64,000 nucleotides of DNA, taken from contig VXBP01007509.1 of the NCBI GenBank assembly GCA_013400115.1, forward strand, positions 620,001 to 684,000, written 5' to 3'. How positions within the stretch are numbered: the first letter of the stretch is position 1; each line of letters opens with the position of its first letter. This document shows, piece after piece, positions 53,001-63,643 of the stretch. Made by a program: the position numbers and the translations under genes. A model generated the notes under the pieces. That model searched no databases. It was not told where the DNA came from and saw only the letters and a list, made by a program, of their open reading frames with translations. Source of the DNA: Rhinopomastus cyanomelas. Its lineage: Eukaryota > Chordata > Aves > Bucerotiformes > Rhinopomastidae.

Positions 53001-56000
53001 CCTCCCAGTTCACAAACAGTGCCACGTGCAATGTTTCTCATCACTACAGTATCAAAGAGTAGTTCTGAAAAGCAGGTATTCTTAACAGCTATCAAAATCT
53101 CCCCCAGTTTTTCACTGGAATGTGTGCCATGTTATTCAAGCACGAGGCAATTTCCCTCTGTTCACCTGTCCTGGTCACGGACGCAGCTCCCGGGTTCACT
53201 GCAATAAGTATCTCTGGTAAATGAATGGCACGCATTTGTGGTGAGTGGTGGGTATGCACATGGGCAGCCAAACCTCTGCCCCAGTTTGCCCAGCCACAGC
53301 AAGTTCTGATCCTAAAGGTGTTCTTCTTCAATTAATAAGAAAGCCATGCAGCTAGTTAATGCCACCTAGTGAAACTAAATTGTTTTGAATGGAAGTTGCT
53401 GGGTCCTGCTGCCATCACATGCAAGCAGAAAGAATGTCACTTTGGTGGCCAGGACAGTAGATATGAGCACACACACACAAACACACACACCCCCCAGCCC
53501 TGAAACCTAGCAGATTCAGGTGAAGAGTCTGTTGTAAATTTCCAAAAATCTTGTTTAGTAACAAAAATCAGATTTGCAGTCATTACCCAAACCCTGTCCC
53601 CACTCACACAAGTACAACAGCCGCACCGCAAAGATGAGATGTCACAAAGCTACACGCAGTACCTTGCACTTGCTCGTTAGGGATAGTGGCCAGGTTTCCT
53701 CCTAAATTCAGGCAAGCTGTCCGTGCGGCATGCCAGCTGACATGTTCGTCTTCTGTAGTTCCAAACACTTTGTAACACTAAAACATGAACACACTCTCTG
53801 TACGTTACCTTTACTCCAACATCCCTCATGAACACACTCTGTACGTTACCTTTACTCCAACATCTCTCACCGACTAAAAACAACTGCTCTAAAGAAAGCA
53901 AGATGGATAAAAGGCACTGCAATGACAGATTTATCTGAGAAAAACACATTCAGCTTGAAATGACCTTTTTGTGCTGGTCCTTGTTCCACATACAATTAAC
54001 AGGCTCAGCAAAGTATTCTCTTCAACAAGATTTGTGCTAGACTTGATCTGAATTTACTCAAATAGGTGAAAGACAGATGTTTTATAAACAGACAACTCAG
54101 AGTAGTAAGCTATGTATGCCTGGTAGTAGTCTACTTATACATTTGACTCTACAAAACATATGAATTTAACAAAATTAGGAAAAACAAGAAGTATTCAGTC
54201 TGAACACTTTTTTTTGGTTGGGTTAAAAAACCTTATGAGGAGAGGCTGAGAGAGCTGGGTCTCTTTAGCTTGGAGAACAGGAGACTGAAGGGTGACCTCA
54301 TTAATGCCTATAAATATTTGAAGGGTGGGTGTCAGGAGGATGGAGCCGGGCTCTTCTCAGTGTAATCTAGTGATAGGACGAGGGACAATGGGTGTAAGCT
54401 GGAACATAGGAGGTTCCACATCAATATGAGAAGGAACTTCACAGTGAGGGTGATGGAGCACTGAAACAGTCTGACCAGGGGGCTTGTGGAGCCTCCTTCT
54501 CTGGAGACATTTAAAACCCCCTGGATGTGTTCCTGTGTGACTTGGTCTAGGTGATTCTGCTGTGTCAGGGGGATTGGACTAGATGATCTTTTGAGGTCCC
54601 TTCCAATCCCTAATGATTCTAAAATTCTATGACATCAAAAGATCTGAAGAGAATACTAGAGTATTACTTTTGTCAACTGCAACTGAACCTGATGATTAGA
54701 AGCACTGAAAAAGAGTTCTTCTCTGAAACAGTAGATGAGCAAACATAAAAGCCTGCAGGGAGCAAACATCTCTCTGCAAAAAATAGCCATGTGTTTCTTT
54801 AATAAGAAAAACATTATTAAATAATCCCCACGTCAATGCTTTGCCAAGCATCCAACACGAGCTCTGTTTGTTGTGGTACCTTATTATGAAAGGAAAGCCA
54901 CGTTGGACGACATCCTCTAGGAGTTGAAAACGTTGGAGAAACAGTTGAGTTAATGGAGCTGTTGTGCCTTTCGCATATGTAGGGATTTGGATAGCCACAG
55001 TTTATATCATTCCAAAATCCTGAATGCAAGAGAAATGGGGAACTGTGTGACACAACAGCCAGAGCTGGTCAAATGGATATTCATATCATTCATTCTTACA
55101 AAAGTGCTTTTAGTTGAAAGGTAAGATCAAATGCCCAGAGCCTCAGTTTGCTATCATTCCTCGTCAGCATCTAGGGAAAATGTGTTCCTTCGCAGACACT
55201 AATTACAGACTGTTAAAAGCAACGTAGAACCAGGTATTCAGGTCCTGTATACATGGTGTAGCAGTGGGCTTGGGGAAGTTAGGTTAACGGTTGGACTTGA
55301 CCACCTTAAAGGTCTTTTCCAACTTAAAAGATGCTGCGATTCTATGAATTGGAAAAAGACAAAGAAGGGAAGAGGTGCCTCTCAGACAAAAAAATGAATG
55401 TTGTGACACAAGCACACAAATACTGAAAATCAGGAGCAGACATGTAAAACTCACCTAAATTCTTATACATCACTACACAGTTTTCATCATTATTTGCAAA
55501 GTTCGGTTCGTGTGGTGCCCATGCCAAATAATTCACTGGTGTGCCGTCCATCCAGCTTAATAAAAACAAGCCAACAAAGCCTTTAATACACAAATCTAAT
55601 TGATTCCATGTTTCAAAAATACCAGTGCAATCTATCTAATACATCCCTTCCTAGTTTCAGGTTCACAAGCTTTTTGACCCATTTGCCTCTTTACTAATCA
55701 CAGTAAACTTACACTCTGTGAAAAGATGAAGAATATGTTTACTCTGCATCTAAGCAACACACTGATGCTTTTGCAACTGATAGAACAATACTCTATATAA
55801 CTACTAAAGACAACACACAAGCAAGACATCATTTTGGCATGAGAGAGCCCAGGTTGCCACCCATTTGTTTTCACAGGTTGCAATTTTATTGAAGCACTTA
55901 ACTCTCTCTTGCTCTGCTCATTAGGTTTTAAAGCACAGTGCAAACTTGATGGCTCCAGTTGGGTTACCTCGTCCGTTGATCGACACTCAGTTGTAAGCCA

Positions 56001-59000
56001 ATGAAATATGAATCCTCCTTGCCGTTTTTTAAGATCTAGAATGTAAAGTTTAAAATGCTATAAATGTCCTCTTTTTATCATAGAAATATAGGAATAATGA
56101 GTAATCTACATTGGACTGATTGAGGATATGAACTGCTATAGTCTCTGGCTACAAGCTAGAGTTAAAGTTAGAATTAAAGCAAGTTAAAGCAACTCAAAAC
56201 TGATGGCCCACCATCAAACTTGACCATTGACCAAAATATGTGGCCACTCTATCAATGTTTCTCACAGTCTAACTTTAAAATCTGACAGATTTCCTGCAAG
56301 GGACAAGTCTTCCCAAAGTGTGGATAGAAACTGACAGTGGCTCTTCAGCCAGCTCGGGAAAAGTTCTGTGTAACTCAAATCACACTTCAAACACACTTGC
56401 AATTACAAGAAGTTGGTCTAAAGAAGATGTAAACAAGCAACCCACTTGAGTCACCTAGCAAATATAATTTAAAAGCTTTCTCATAAGCACCTTGTCTTGC
56501 AGTCATAATTACTTTTTCACCACAAGAAGTAGCTAAAGGAGCAAACCTGAGGGTGAAAAAAGACTGCTAGGTAGACTACATACAAGATACACTGGCAAGG
56601 TCAAAAGGTTCAAGTACTGCATGTAAGACATCTGCTTTAATCTCCTCCTTAGATACCTTTATGTGTAGATAAATTTTACTGTCTGTGAACTCTCCTGCCT
56701 TACAGAATCATAGCTCACTAAATATATTACTTGTTGTTAAAATGAAGCCACAGAGTAATTAAAAATAAGCACTAAGATTTGCTTTTGCACATTGCCAGTT
56801 GCAGATACAACGTGGTGTAACTATCACACTCAACAGGAGAAGCAGGCAATGGTCTTTTTAATGTTTACTGTGCTTATTTCAATGCAAAATACCAAACAAG
56901 AATTGTCCTTGTCTCAGCTAAGAAACTACCTAAAAAACACCGGTTGAGCTTGTTGTCCACGTCAACCTGGCTTAACGCTACTGCAGTCCCACCATCATGA
57001 AGCTTTCAGGGAGAAGAGCAGCATGAAAAGCATCTGCGCCCATGCTCTTGGTTCACGTTGTTCATTCTATAGTATCAAAGGTTTTTCTTACATAGCGCCA
57101 GAGGAACTTTCTTTCACTTTCACTTTCTACGACAGCAAGGTCTCCGAAATTCCTTTGGCAGAATTCCCGTGCTTTCTCCATAGGAAGGCTTTCCGTGCCG
57201 AAGTAATACTGTTTGTCTTCGTGAACGACCCACCCGTCCTCGGTAGTCTGGTATTCTGGGAGAGGAATTGTAAGACACGTTGCGTTCTGCAGGAGGACTT
57301 CTCTGAAATAGAGAGTCTTGTACTCTGTAAGCTACGCGGTAAGCTGCTCTGATGTGGCAGATGTCCTTACTAGCAGTATTTTAGAAACGCTTTGAAACAC
57401 ACAGACACACATAGTGACAGCAGAAACACTTACTGGCTACAGGCGACTCGGTGGGTTCAGGCTTTACAGTTGCCCCTGTAAGAAAAAAATATTTGTTGTG
57501 ATGCTTCTTGCTGCAAGAGAAAATATTTACTATGATTGATAGGCAAGTTTTTCTATTAACAGTTGATTTTCTAGTAAGCAAAGGATATAACAGCAAAAAC
57601 ATCTAAATCTCTTATTTTTGATGGACTGTTCAATTTTAAATATATGTTCTTATTCCTTGAAGCTATTCTTTATGTGCAAGGTATTTTAAAAATACCTTTA
57701 AATTTACCTGAATTCAGTTCATGTGGTTTTTGGCCTTCTCAGGATGCATAAGTCCTTATGTTAGAGAATAGAATCATAGAATCATGGAATCATTAAGGAT
57801 TGATAACAGAGTTACTGCTTTGAATGTCCTCCTTCCTGCTTTTTCCAGTGTCTTATACACAAATTCCAGCTTAAACCAGAGGCAGTAAGAATGAAGACTG
57901 GTTTATCTTCTTCCATGGCGCCCTACCGACTGTAGAGTGAGGCTGGTTGAGGACAAATTCTATCTGAATGTTAAACATTTCCCCAGACATCAGGAAAAAT
58001 ATTCCTCATGGAAAGAGTGGTCAGGCACTGGAATGGGCTGCTCAGAGTGGTGGCTGAGTCACCATCCCTGGATGAGTTTAAAGGATGCTTAGACGTAGTG
58101 TTGGAGGATATGGTTTAGGGGTGAACTTGTAGAGTAGGTTGGACTCAATGATCCCAAGGGTCTTTCCCATCTTGAATGGTTCTGTGATTCTAAGAAATTA
58201 ATTGGTCCCTTCTGAAAAGAAGGCTTCATGCTAGGCAATTCCTCTGTCTGCTTATGCTGACATAATGGGGAGATGGTACCCTGAATGGTATCATTATCTT
58301 GAGGTGGATCATCTCAAGATCTAACACAGGGTGTCTGTCTTTATAAGCCTAGCAATTTACTTTGTGCAAGAACATACTTTCCCAGGTACTGACAATAAGA
58401 CGTGGGAATTGTTATACCACTTTTGATGTTTCACATTGCACAGGGAACCATTCTGATAACGAGGCTCTGCAACTTTTTTATTTCTTAAAGTTAAGGGGAA
58501 GACAGTCAGCTGTAGAGCAGCAATCCCTACCTTTCCTTATCTGGCAAATCCACCCGTACAGATAATCACAGTGCCTGTCGTTCCAAAGCATGCTGGAATC
58601 ACCACTGATCTCCGTGCAAAGCTCAATGCCTTGATAGTTATTGGGCTCTCCAAAGCCCCAGTTTTCATATCTCACCTATGACAGAAAAGGTTTTGTGAAG
58701 ATGCTATTATCTAGGAACAGATCAGCAACGGACAGAGGGAGGAGGCTGCACCAAACCACGGATCTACCACTTCAGTCGTCATTTTAGAAAGCCCATGCAA
58801 ATGCTGACATTTCAAATTATGTTTCACACTGCAGCTCGACTGTAGCTCAGAAAACAGGCTTTTTTAGTCACACTTGGAAGGATATTGTTATAGGATAATA
58901 ACTCTGCAATTTTAATCTAATAACAATGGGAGGCCTGCCACACGTTGATACTAAATGAAGCAAATATCCCAAGTGTGGAGAGCAGCAGGACATTACCGAA

Positions 59001-62000
59001 GCACAACAAAAACATTGGCATTTCTCTCAGAAGAATATCAGGGCTATTCTAATTTTTCCTGTATAAATTTCAAATTCTGTTTTCTGTGTGGTAAACTCCC
59101 ATCAATACATTTTGACTAACCTGTCATGAAGCACAGACGTGTCTCTAACACAACGTTTCTTCTATAGTTTTATGTTTCATTCTACTGTCTAGTCAAGACA
59201 CACTGGTATGAAACAACTGCTTTCAGCTCCACAGAACACAGGTGACTGTTAATCTAGTCAGCAGAAAGGATCATGACAAAAGATGGACTAGTTTACTCAA
59301 AGTATTTTGCTGCATTAATAAAAACATGTTAGTCTACGTTAGTTTAATTTTCTTGTTGATTCAATGCACATTTCCTTAAAAAAACCTGTCTGTATTGCAA
59401 GAAATCAAGCCATGGAGTAGGTTTGTGTGGGCTTTCCTAAAGAGGGAACAATACATCAGAGGATTGTGATTAATCATAAAATCACACAGAAACAGCCACC
59501 ATCCACAACAGCTGTGGAAAATCAAACCACTCACTGGAGAGCCATCACTCCAAGCAAAGCCATCATCGGGATTCAAGTAATACAAGCCCATCCAGAAATG
59601 CTGGTTGTAATAGCCATTGTTCCTACAAAGAGAAACGAAATTTAAACACATCCAATTCATTAGGAGTTTAAACATAAGCCCCAAAATAATAATGAAATTG
59701 TCATATTTTTAATAATGTATCATTCACAACTGTGAATAAGCTTATCTAAAATAAATATTCTGGCTGTTAGAAACAATAACATATCCATTTATAGATCTAT
59801 TATTTATATAATAATACGTATATATCTATAAATTGTCATATCAATAAATAATTGTTACGGCTGTTGGAAACAACAACAACAGGGTCAGAAATCCATTAAA
59901 ATGCAATTCAGCTGCTGTCAGTGTGCATCAACTTGAAAGAGTGACCAAGAAAACTTGCAGATCCAGTCCACCTCCTAAAAAGAGGTGGCTTCATATTTTG
60001 TGTAACGGTTGAATAGGTGAAATTGCTCCATTTGCCAGCTCTCTGTTTCCTACGTCAAGGCGCGTAGGGTTTCCCTACACGTATGGTGTCCAAACACAAA
60101 GTTACTGGCTGCAGATGAATCACACGTTTGAAAAAGCAGCTTAAACGATTGTTGTCTCCGAGTAGACACACTTCACTTCTTTCTCAGGATTTATTGAGTC
60201 AATTTGTGGCAAGGCAGTGTCAGAGATGTCTTCCTTACTGTAAGGATGTAGCTGGAGTTCTAGCACGACTTTTCCAGCCTTGCTTGTTGTTAGACAGGAA
60301 CACAGAGGTTCACTGACCAAAGTCTGCTCAGATCATATTGCAAGTGTTACCTTTCTAAGAATGATCTTACTCAGAATTCTCACACCTGCTTTTCACAGTT
60401 CAGGGACCTACCAACCTTGTTTTACATTTCCTGGGTATGAAAAATGAATCTGAATTTGCTTCTGCTTTCTGCGTAGTTCGTGAAAATTAGAATCAAAGCA
60501 TTGGGCAGATTTCTGCCATGCCTCTTGCCCTATCTGTGTGCTTGCTCGCGTGAAAACCTCTGCCATCTGCGGCACTTCATAATATCCCCACATCCATGCT
60601 AAGTATTTTTAGATCAGGTCACTTCCAGCAAGATATCATACTGATCTCGTTCTAGCATTGGCTTCTGGGGTGATTGCCACTAGTCACACAACTGCTGCTA
60701 ATTCATCGACTTTGCTTTCTCGATGCGTGTTTGATATAAGTAAAATGGACACAGACCTGCTTATACTGAAGTAAAAAATGCATTTGAAAGGAAATCATTT
60801 GGAGAGACCGAAAGGCTGAAGCGAAGAGATAAGCACAGCACAGGTACTCACGCGATGGAACGCCATATCACGTACTGCTCTTCTTTACCGTTAATGGAAG
60901 CCAGATCTCCTCCTATAGCTCGGCAAAACTCTTGAGATTCAAGCCATGTTTTCTTTTGCTCTGCTCTTGAAAAAGTCTAAAGGGCACATTTTCCATTCAG
61001 ACAACAGAGACCATAAAAATCCCAAGATGAAGAGCCATCAGCTACTCAGAAGCAATTAGTTTGCAATTCATTTGTGCTGTGGGGAGTTGAGAAACTTTGA
61101 CTACAGGATTTATGAGTGTTCACCTCTGTGAAACACAGGTGCCAAAGGCTGAGGCTGGGCTGGCCACAAGATGAGTGACAGGTGCTGTTAGCCCCTCTCC
61201 CTTCTTACATCTTTAAACCAAGTTAGCAAACTGCATTGTTAAGAGGAGTATCTGTTGCACGACAACAACTAGGAGAAAGGGCACTTCTAACCCTAAAAGA
61301 TTGGGAAATTAAGATCAGATTTGAGTGAAATAAACAAAACTATGAGCATTTCAACAGCAAGGAACAAGATTTTACATATAATCTGTGGATAAGCTTGCGA
61401 AAGAGTACAGCAACTGTATGGCCAACGTTACCGCGTGCTCGCGCAGCCAGCAGAAACTACTTTAACGCAGATACAAGCAACATACGTACTTTGAAACAGA
61501 AACTGATGCGACTGTTTGAGTCCCACCCTTCCGGGCACTGGGGAGCAGGAGTTGTTGTAGGAACAGGTGGAAGTGTCACTCCCTCTGCCCACATTTTGCA
61601 TAGGAACTTTGCCTTTTCTTCACATTTCATCACATCCCATAATCCACCCACAACGCCAGTCCTCATGGCAACACAGCCCGTCTTTCTTCCTGGTTGCGAA
61701 GAACAACGCACAAAAGCAACATTTAGGGAGTCACAAGGATTTAGAAAACTTTACACGTTACCCTGATGGAACTGAAGTCTCTGTACAGAATGAAAAACAT
61801 TTCTAATATTCAGTGGGTTCAGGTGGAAGCCACAAAAACAATGGAACCGCTCTCCTACAAAAGAAGGGCTGCAGAAGAGCAGAGAAGTCTCAAGGGAGAT
61901 CTTATTGTGTTCAGTATAAGATGGAGGAATAATTTTTACCAGGGCACTAGTGACAGAAGAAGGGGCAAAGGTTTTTAAAGAAACAGAGGGTAGATTTAGA

Positions 62001-62920
62001 CTAGATACAAGCAAGACTTTTTTTTTTTTTTATGTGGGGGTGGTGAGACCCTGGAACAGGTTGCCAAGAGAAGTCATGCATTCCTTGGGTAAAACTAGGT
62101 CTTCAGCTACCTAATCTGTCCCTGTCCATGGCAGAGAGGGTGGGCTAGATGATCTTTAAAAGTCCCTTCTAAACCAAACAATTAAGTAAAGTTATTATTC
62201 TAACTTAATTACTAAGAAAACAATTGTGCTTCAGAATAAATCAGCACCGGTGGCTGGCTCTGGCAACATCATCATTTGTGATCCAACAAATTCTTCCCTA
62301 GAACTGAAGACGTGGTTAGAGGTAGTTTTATCAGATTTGTCTAATTTGACTGGGATTTTCCCTTTTTTATTTTCATGCACTTATATAGGTCTAGTACTGG
62401 CTTCATGGTCCACAGAACCTCATCACTGCACCAGGCACATTCAGATGAGCACGTAGGTTCTGAAATTAAAGAGAATCTCCTGGAAGGCAAATGCAGCACA
62501 CTAGAAGCTTGAATGCTGATGACCATCCTCTTTCTGATATGATCATGACAGAGATTAAATTACCTCCAACCCACACAATTGTATTAGAACACCTTTCACC
62601 AACAAAACTTAGTAAATAAGTAAAAATATCTAGCAAAGACTTTAACTGAAAAGGACTGAATACAAACTTTATCTTGGCCCTCTTGTTCTGCCCTGGATTC
62701 ACATGTCTCTAGGACCAGGAGTCTTCATGCATGCTGTGCTCTCACACACCTCAGTATAGCACCACACCTACCAGGCATTTCGGAGTTCCAGTGTGTAAAC
62801 AAGACAGAGTCACCATTAGTCCACTTGAATGTTCCCTTTTCTTCTACATCTGAAAGTCCAATCCAAAAGTATCTTTCTGATTTCAGCCCAACCAGGCTAG
62901 TCAGATAGGCCTGTTCATAT
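40790..62920 (-). CDS. MRC1: MRC1-like gene B: mannose receptor paralogue, 5' part outside the window
   Basis: Same receptor family and orientation as gene A, upstream of it. Twenty exons lie in the window, numbered 11-30 by analogy with gene A: CTLD3 from its middle, CTLD4-8, stalk, membrane helix and tail. They give 916 residues and a stop with all phases compatible. Signal peptide, cysteine-rich domain, FNII, CTLD1-2 and the start of CTLD3 must lie beyond 64000. CTLD4 has GEPNNY and MLWNDRHC; CTLD5 has HEPNFA and GFWNDINC, so both sugar sites look intact. The tail has FENNLYF, giving both the FxNxxY signal and the di-aromatic pair. CTLD7, CTLD8 and the tail resemble mammalian MRC1 more than gene A does, so this may be the more conservative copy. 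Introns carry CR1 copies and a 43-bp tandem duplication; I saw nothing else gene-like in them. Confidence 0.93.
41411..41464 (-). CDS. MRC1: Gene B exon 29: proline/glutamate-rich stalk
   Basis: 54-nt exon encoding TEVPPAAEIPPEEMTTK, an imperfect repeat of E(V/I)PP. Acceptor TGCCAG, donor GTAAGA. Longer and unlike the gene A stalk, but in the same place between CTLD8 and the membrane exon. Confidence 0.85.
41640..41880 (-). mobile_element. Possible old CR1, decayed
   Basis: Contains CCATCAAGTTCAAGCCTC, GCTCAGAGCCCCATCCAGCC and, in the other orientation, GAGGAGGGCGTTGGAAGGGA. CR1-like words, but too decayed to assign boundaries or one orientation. Gene B intron 28. Confidence 0.35.
42186..42332 (+). 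mobile_element. CR1 LINE, 3' tail fragment
   Basis: AGTCTCCTTCACTGGAGATG through CCCTAGTGATTCTATGATTC. Gene B intron 28. Confidence 0.87.
43464..43631 (-). CDS. MRC1: Gene B exon 28: CTLD8, last part
   Basis: Encodes GEWLWLDNTAVSFVNWNVGE, then PSPQQNEHCVEMYANSGYWN and YCSSYKGYVCKKAK. 168 nt, phase 1 at both ends, acceptor AACTAG, donor GTAAGT. Confidence 0.94.
43693..43865 (-). mobile_element. CR1 LINE, 3' tail fragment
   Basis: CACAGTACATTAAGAATTGG through GGGACTCCACAACCCC. It sits about 60 bp 5' of gene B exon 28. Confidence 0.82.
43884..43966 (+). mobile_element. CR1 LINE, short 3' tail fragment
   Basis: AGGTGATGCTGCTGTGGCAG through CTTAATGATTCTGTGACTAT. It faces the minus-strand copy just to its left, so the pair could form a hairpin in the transcript. 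Confidence 0.82.
45753..45869 (-). CDS. MRC1: Gene B exon 27: CTLD8, middle part
   Basis: Encodes GASLVSVEDLAEANFLAYAI, then TSTFWTGMYRNVDG. 117 nt, acceptor TTCCAG, donor GTAGTT. Confidence 0.93.
47470..47622 (-). CDS. MRC1: Gene B exon 26: CTLD8, first part
   Basis: Encodes APTEPPQLPGKCPELEGHKS, then WIPFRGHCYYIESSSTRNWA and SLECLRL. Very close to mammalian MRC1. 153 nt, phase 1 at both ends. Confidence 0.94.
47843..48215 (+). mobile_element. CR1 LINE, 370-bp 3' segment
   Basis: Starts in the ORF2 C-terminus (TTTAGCTTGGAGAAGAGAAG) and ends CCAATCCCTGATGATTTTAT. Gene B intron 25. Confidence 0.9.
48419..48584 (-). CDS. MRC1: Gene B exon 25: CTLD7, last part
   Basis: Encodes NGQYAWIDNWRMKYTRWAEG, then EPKQKIGCVYLDTSGAWK and FCNESYFAVCKKAD. 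EPK matches the mammalian residue, unlike gene A. 166 nt. Confidence 0.94.
48808..49037 (-). CDS. MRC1: Gene B exon 24: CTLD7, first part
   Basis: Encodes a Ser-rich linker (LPSTSSSPSS), then TKMKWEDAQRVC, DLSSVLDPYSHSFLWL and PMWIGLNSNV. 230 nt, phase 1 to 0, acceptor TTTACAG, donor GTAAGA. Confidence 0.93.
49943..50045 (-). CDS. MRC1: Gene B exon 23: CTLD6, last part
   Basis: Encodes ADCVVMRNSPVKEAGKWADQ, then SCGNNRGYICQINA. 103 nt; acceptor CTCGAG has a purine-rich end, donor GTACCT. Confidence 0.9.
51664..51833 (-). CDS. MRC1: Gene B exon 22: CTLD6, core with full-length loop
   Basis: Encodes FLTFHMKDFVTDTWIGLNDI, then FLWTDGAGVYFTNWAKGFPS, then GHADFYSYDGQ. It keeps the long Gly/Ser/Tyr loop of mammalian CTLD6. 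170 nt, acceptor CTCTAG, donor GTAAAT, ends in phase 0. Confidence 0.92.
53468..53496. repeat. (CA)n microsatellite followed by C run
   Basis: Interrupted CACACA tract ending in six C, just downstream of exon 21 of gene B. Confidence 0.85.
53663..53777 (-). CDS. MRC1: Gene B exon 21: CTLD6, helix region
   Basis: Encodes CYKVFGTTEDEHVSWHAART, then ACLNLGGNLATIPN. 115 nt, acceptor GTTTTAG, donor GTACTG. A 43-bp tandem duplication sits just upstream of the acceptor. Confidence 0.92.
53784..53867. repeat. Tandem duplication, 43-bp unit in two copies
   Basis: Copies 53784-53826 and 53827-53867 differ by a 2-bp CT deletion and one substitution (CATGAACACACTCT...TTTACTCCAACATC). They lie 7-90 bp upstream of the exon 21 acceptor of gene B, where branch point and pyrimidine tract should be. 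Confidence 0.92.
54224..54640 (+). mobile_element. CR1 LINE, 410-bp 3' segment
   Basis: Starts CCTTATGAGGAGAGGCTGAG and ends CCCTAATGATTCTAAAATTC. Close relative of the copy at 47843, in gene B intron 20. Confidence 0.9.
54880..55019 (-). CDS. MRC1: Gene B exon 20: end of CTLD5 (WND), linker, start of CTLD6
   Basis: Encodes GFWNDINCGYPNPYICERHN, then SSIN and a Ser/Thr/Pro linker, then CRPTWLSFHNK. Nearly identical to the mammalian GFWNDINCGYPNAFIC segment. 140 nt; donor GTACCA is weak. Confidence 0.92.
55258..55352 (+). mobile_element. Older CR1 tail
   Basis: GGTTGGACTTGACCACCTTA, then TTCCAACTTAAAAGATGCTG and a GATTCTATGAA end. Gene B intron 19. Confidence 0.7.
55455..55555 (-). CDS. MRC1: Gene B exon 19: CTLD5, sugar-site EPN
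   Basis: Encodes WMDGTPVNYLAWAPHEPNFA, then NNDENCVVMYKNL. EPN and NDE are calcium ligands. 101 nt, acceptor TATTAAG with a weak pyrimidine tract, donor GTGAGT. Confidence 0.93.
55968..56035 (-). CDS. MRC1: Gene B exon 18: CTLD5, short middle exon
   Basis: Encodes ILKNGKEDSYFIGLQLSVDQ, then RT. 68 nt, acceptor TTCTAG, donor GTAACC, ends in phase 2. Found by splice sites and family alignment because it has no start codon and is very short. Confidence 0.88.
57092..57255 (-). CDS. MRC1: Gene B exon 17: CTLD5, first part
   Basis: Encodes YQTTEDGWVVHEDKQYYFGT, then MEKAREFCQRNFGDLAVVES. 164 nt, from phase 1 to phase 0. Confidence 0.92.
57434..57475 (-). CDS. MRC1: Gene B exon 16: 42-nt linker exon between CTLD4 and CTLD5
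   Basis: Encodes GATVKPEPTESPVA, matching the KPEPTP linker of mammalian MRC1. Acceptor TTACAG, donor GTAAGT, phase 1 at both ends. Confidence 0.88.
57768..57801 (-). mobile_element. CR1 tail remnant
   Basis: GAATCATAGAATCATGGAAT and ATTAAGGATTG only, about 34 bp. Confidence 0.6.
57940..58196 (+). mobile_element. CR1 LINE, different subfamily
   Basis: GGTTGAGGACAAATTCTATC, then GGCACTGGAATGGGCTGCTC, GTTGGACTCAATGATCCCAA and a GGTTCTGTGATTCTAAG end. Gene B intron 15. Confidence 0.78.
58531..58675 (-). CDS. MRC1: Gene B exon 15: CTLD4, calcium and sugar site
   Basis: Encodes YENWGFGEPNNYQGIELC, then a Gly-Asp step and MLWNDRHCDYLYGWICQI. EPN, the Glu after NNYQG, and WND form a complete mannose-type site. 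145 nt. Confidence 0.95.
59535..59622 (-). CDS. MRC1: Gene B exon 14: CTLD4, core
   Basis: Encodes NNGYYNQHFWMGLYYLNPDD, then GFAWSDGSP. 88 nt, acceptor TTTGTAG, donor GTGAGT. Confidence 0.92.
60852..60976 (-). CDS. MRC1: Gene B exon 13: CTLD4, helix region
   Basis: Encodes TFSRAEQKKTWLESQEFCRA, then IGGDLASINGKEEQYVIWR. I chose acceptor CCTTTAG because it keeps phase 0; the inner AGs break the frame. 125 nt, ends in phase 2. Confidence 0.9.
61490..61689 (-). CDS. MRC1: Gene B exon 12: end of CTLD3, linker, start of CTLD4
   Basis: Encodes RKTGCVAMRTGVVGGLWDV, then KFLCKMWAEGVT, a Pro/Thr linker and CPEGWDSNSR...FCFK. Very close to mammalian MRC1. 200 nt, ends in phase 0. Confidence 0.95.
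61800..62185 (+). mobile_element. Old CR1 LINE, decayed
   Basis: CTGCAGAAGAGCAGAGAAGT, then GACCCTGGAACAGGTTGCCA, GGGCTAGATGATCTTTAAAA and CTTCTAAACCAAAC. A 14-nt T run interrupts it. Gene B intron 11. Confidence 0.7.
62018..62031. repeat. Poly-T tract
   Basis: Fourteen T inside a decayed CR1. Confidence 0.85.
62772..62920 (-). CDS. MRC1: Gene B exon 11: CTLD3, middle part
   Basis: First exon of this gene seen from the right edge. Encodes YEQAYLTSLVGLKSERYFWI, then GLSDVEEKGTFKW and SEMPG. 149 nt, entered in phase 2 from an exon outside the window; acceptor GAACAG, donor GTAGGT. Confidence 0.93.
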
Positions 62921-63143
62921 CTGTTCAGAAGAACATGAGCACCAAATGAGAATTGTTAAATTTATTTTTAAAAATTGTTCTTTTCTCAGAATTGCTGTCA
63001 TGCCGTGTTCAGAGCGTAGTTTGGATGGAATTGCTTAAAATAACATAGCAAATATTCTGTAAGCTTCGATACCAGGGTGTAGTGCCTTGTCTTCAGATGC
63101 CCAGTACAGAAAATGACAGGATCACAGGCTGAAACTGGTGGAA

Positions 63144-63226
63144 AATCATAGAATCATCAGGGATTGGAAGGGACCTCGAAAGATCATCTAGTCCACTCCC
63201 CCTGCCAGACCAGGATCACCTGACAT
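63144..63226 (-). mobile_element. CR1 LINE, 3' tail fragment
   Basis: AATCATAGAATCATCAGGGA through ACCAGGATCACCTGA. Confidence 0.85.
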
Positions 63227-63354
63227 GACTTATGTTGACATCACTGCATTTTTTTGAGAGTCTCCAGTACCCTTGTGTTTTAAAGACTTTTTCTTTCAGG
63301 CAAATCCTAAACTGGAAATGGAATCTCAGCATTATTGAATATTTACAGCTATAT

Positions 63355-63565
63355 GATAGATAAAATGTATATATTAATTGAATAGATTTACATATATATT
63401 GTGTATATATACACACAATTAAATAATATATACAATTGCATATATATATACACACATATGTATACAATTACATAATACATACAATTGTATGTAATATATA
63501 CATATATCTTGTGTGCGTGTATATATAAACACGTATTATATATACAATTGTCTATTATATATACA
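63355..63565. repeat. TA/CA-rich microsatellite block
   Basis: Mixed ATATAT, ACACAC and ACAATTG words over about 210 bp in gene B intron 10. The minus-strand open frame across it is a by-product of low complexity. Confidence 0.85.
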
Positions 63566-63643
63566 AATGTAGAGGCTACAGTAATATGATACTAAATTAT
63601 CTAACAAAGGAACACTACAAACTAGAATCAATAATAATGCAAG

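Noticed and set aside
63216..63467. 83-codon minus-strand frame rich in Tyr, Ile and Cys
   Set aside because: It is a translation of the TA/CA microsatellite.
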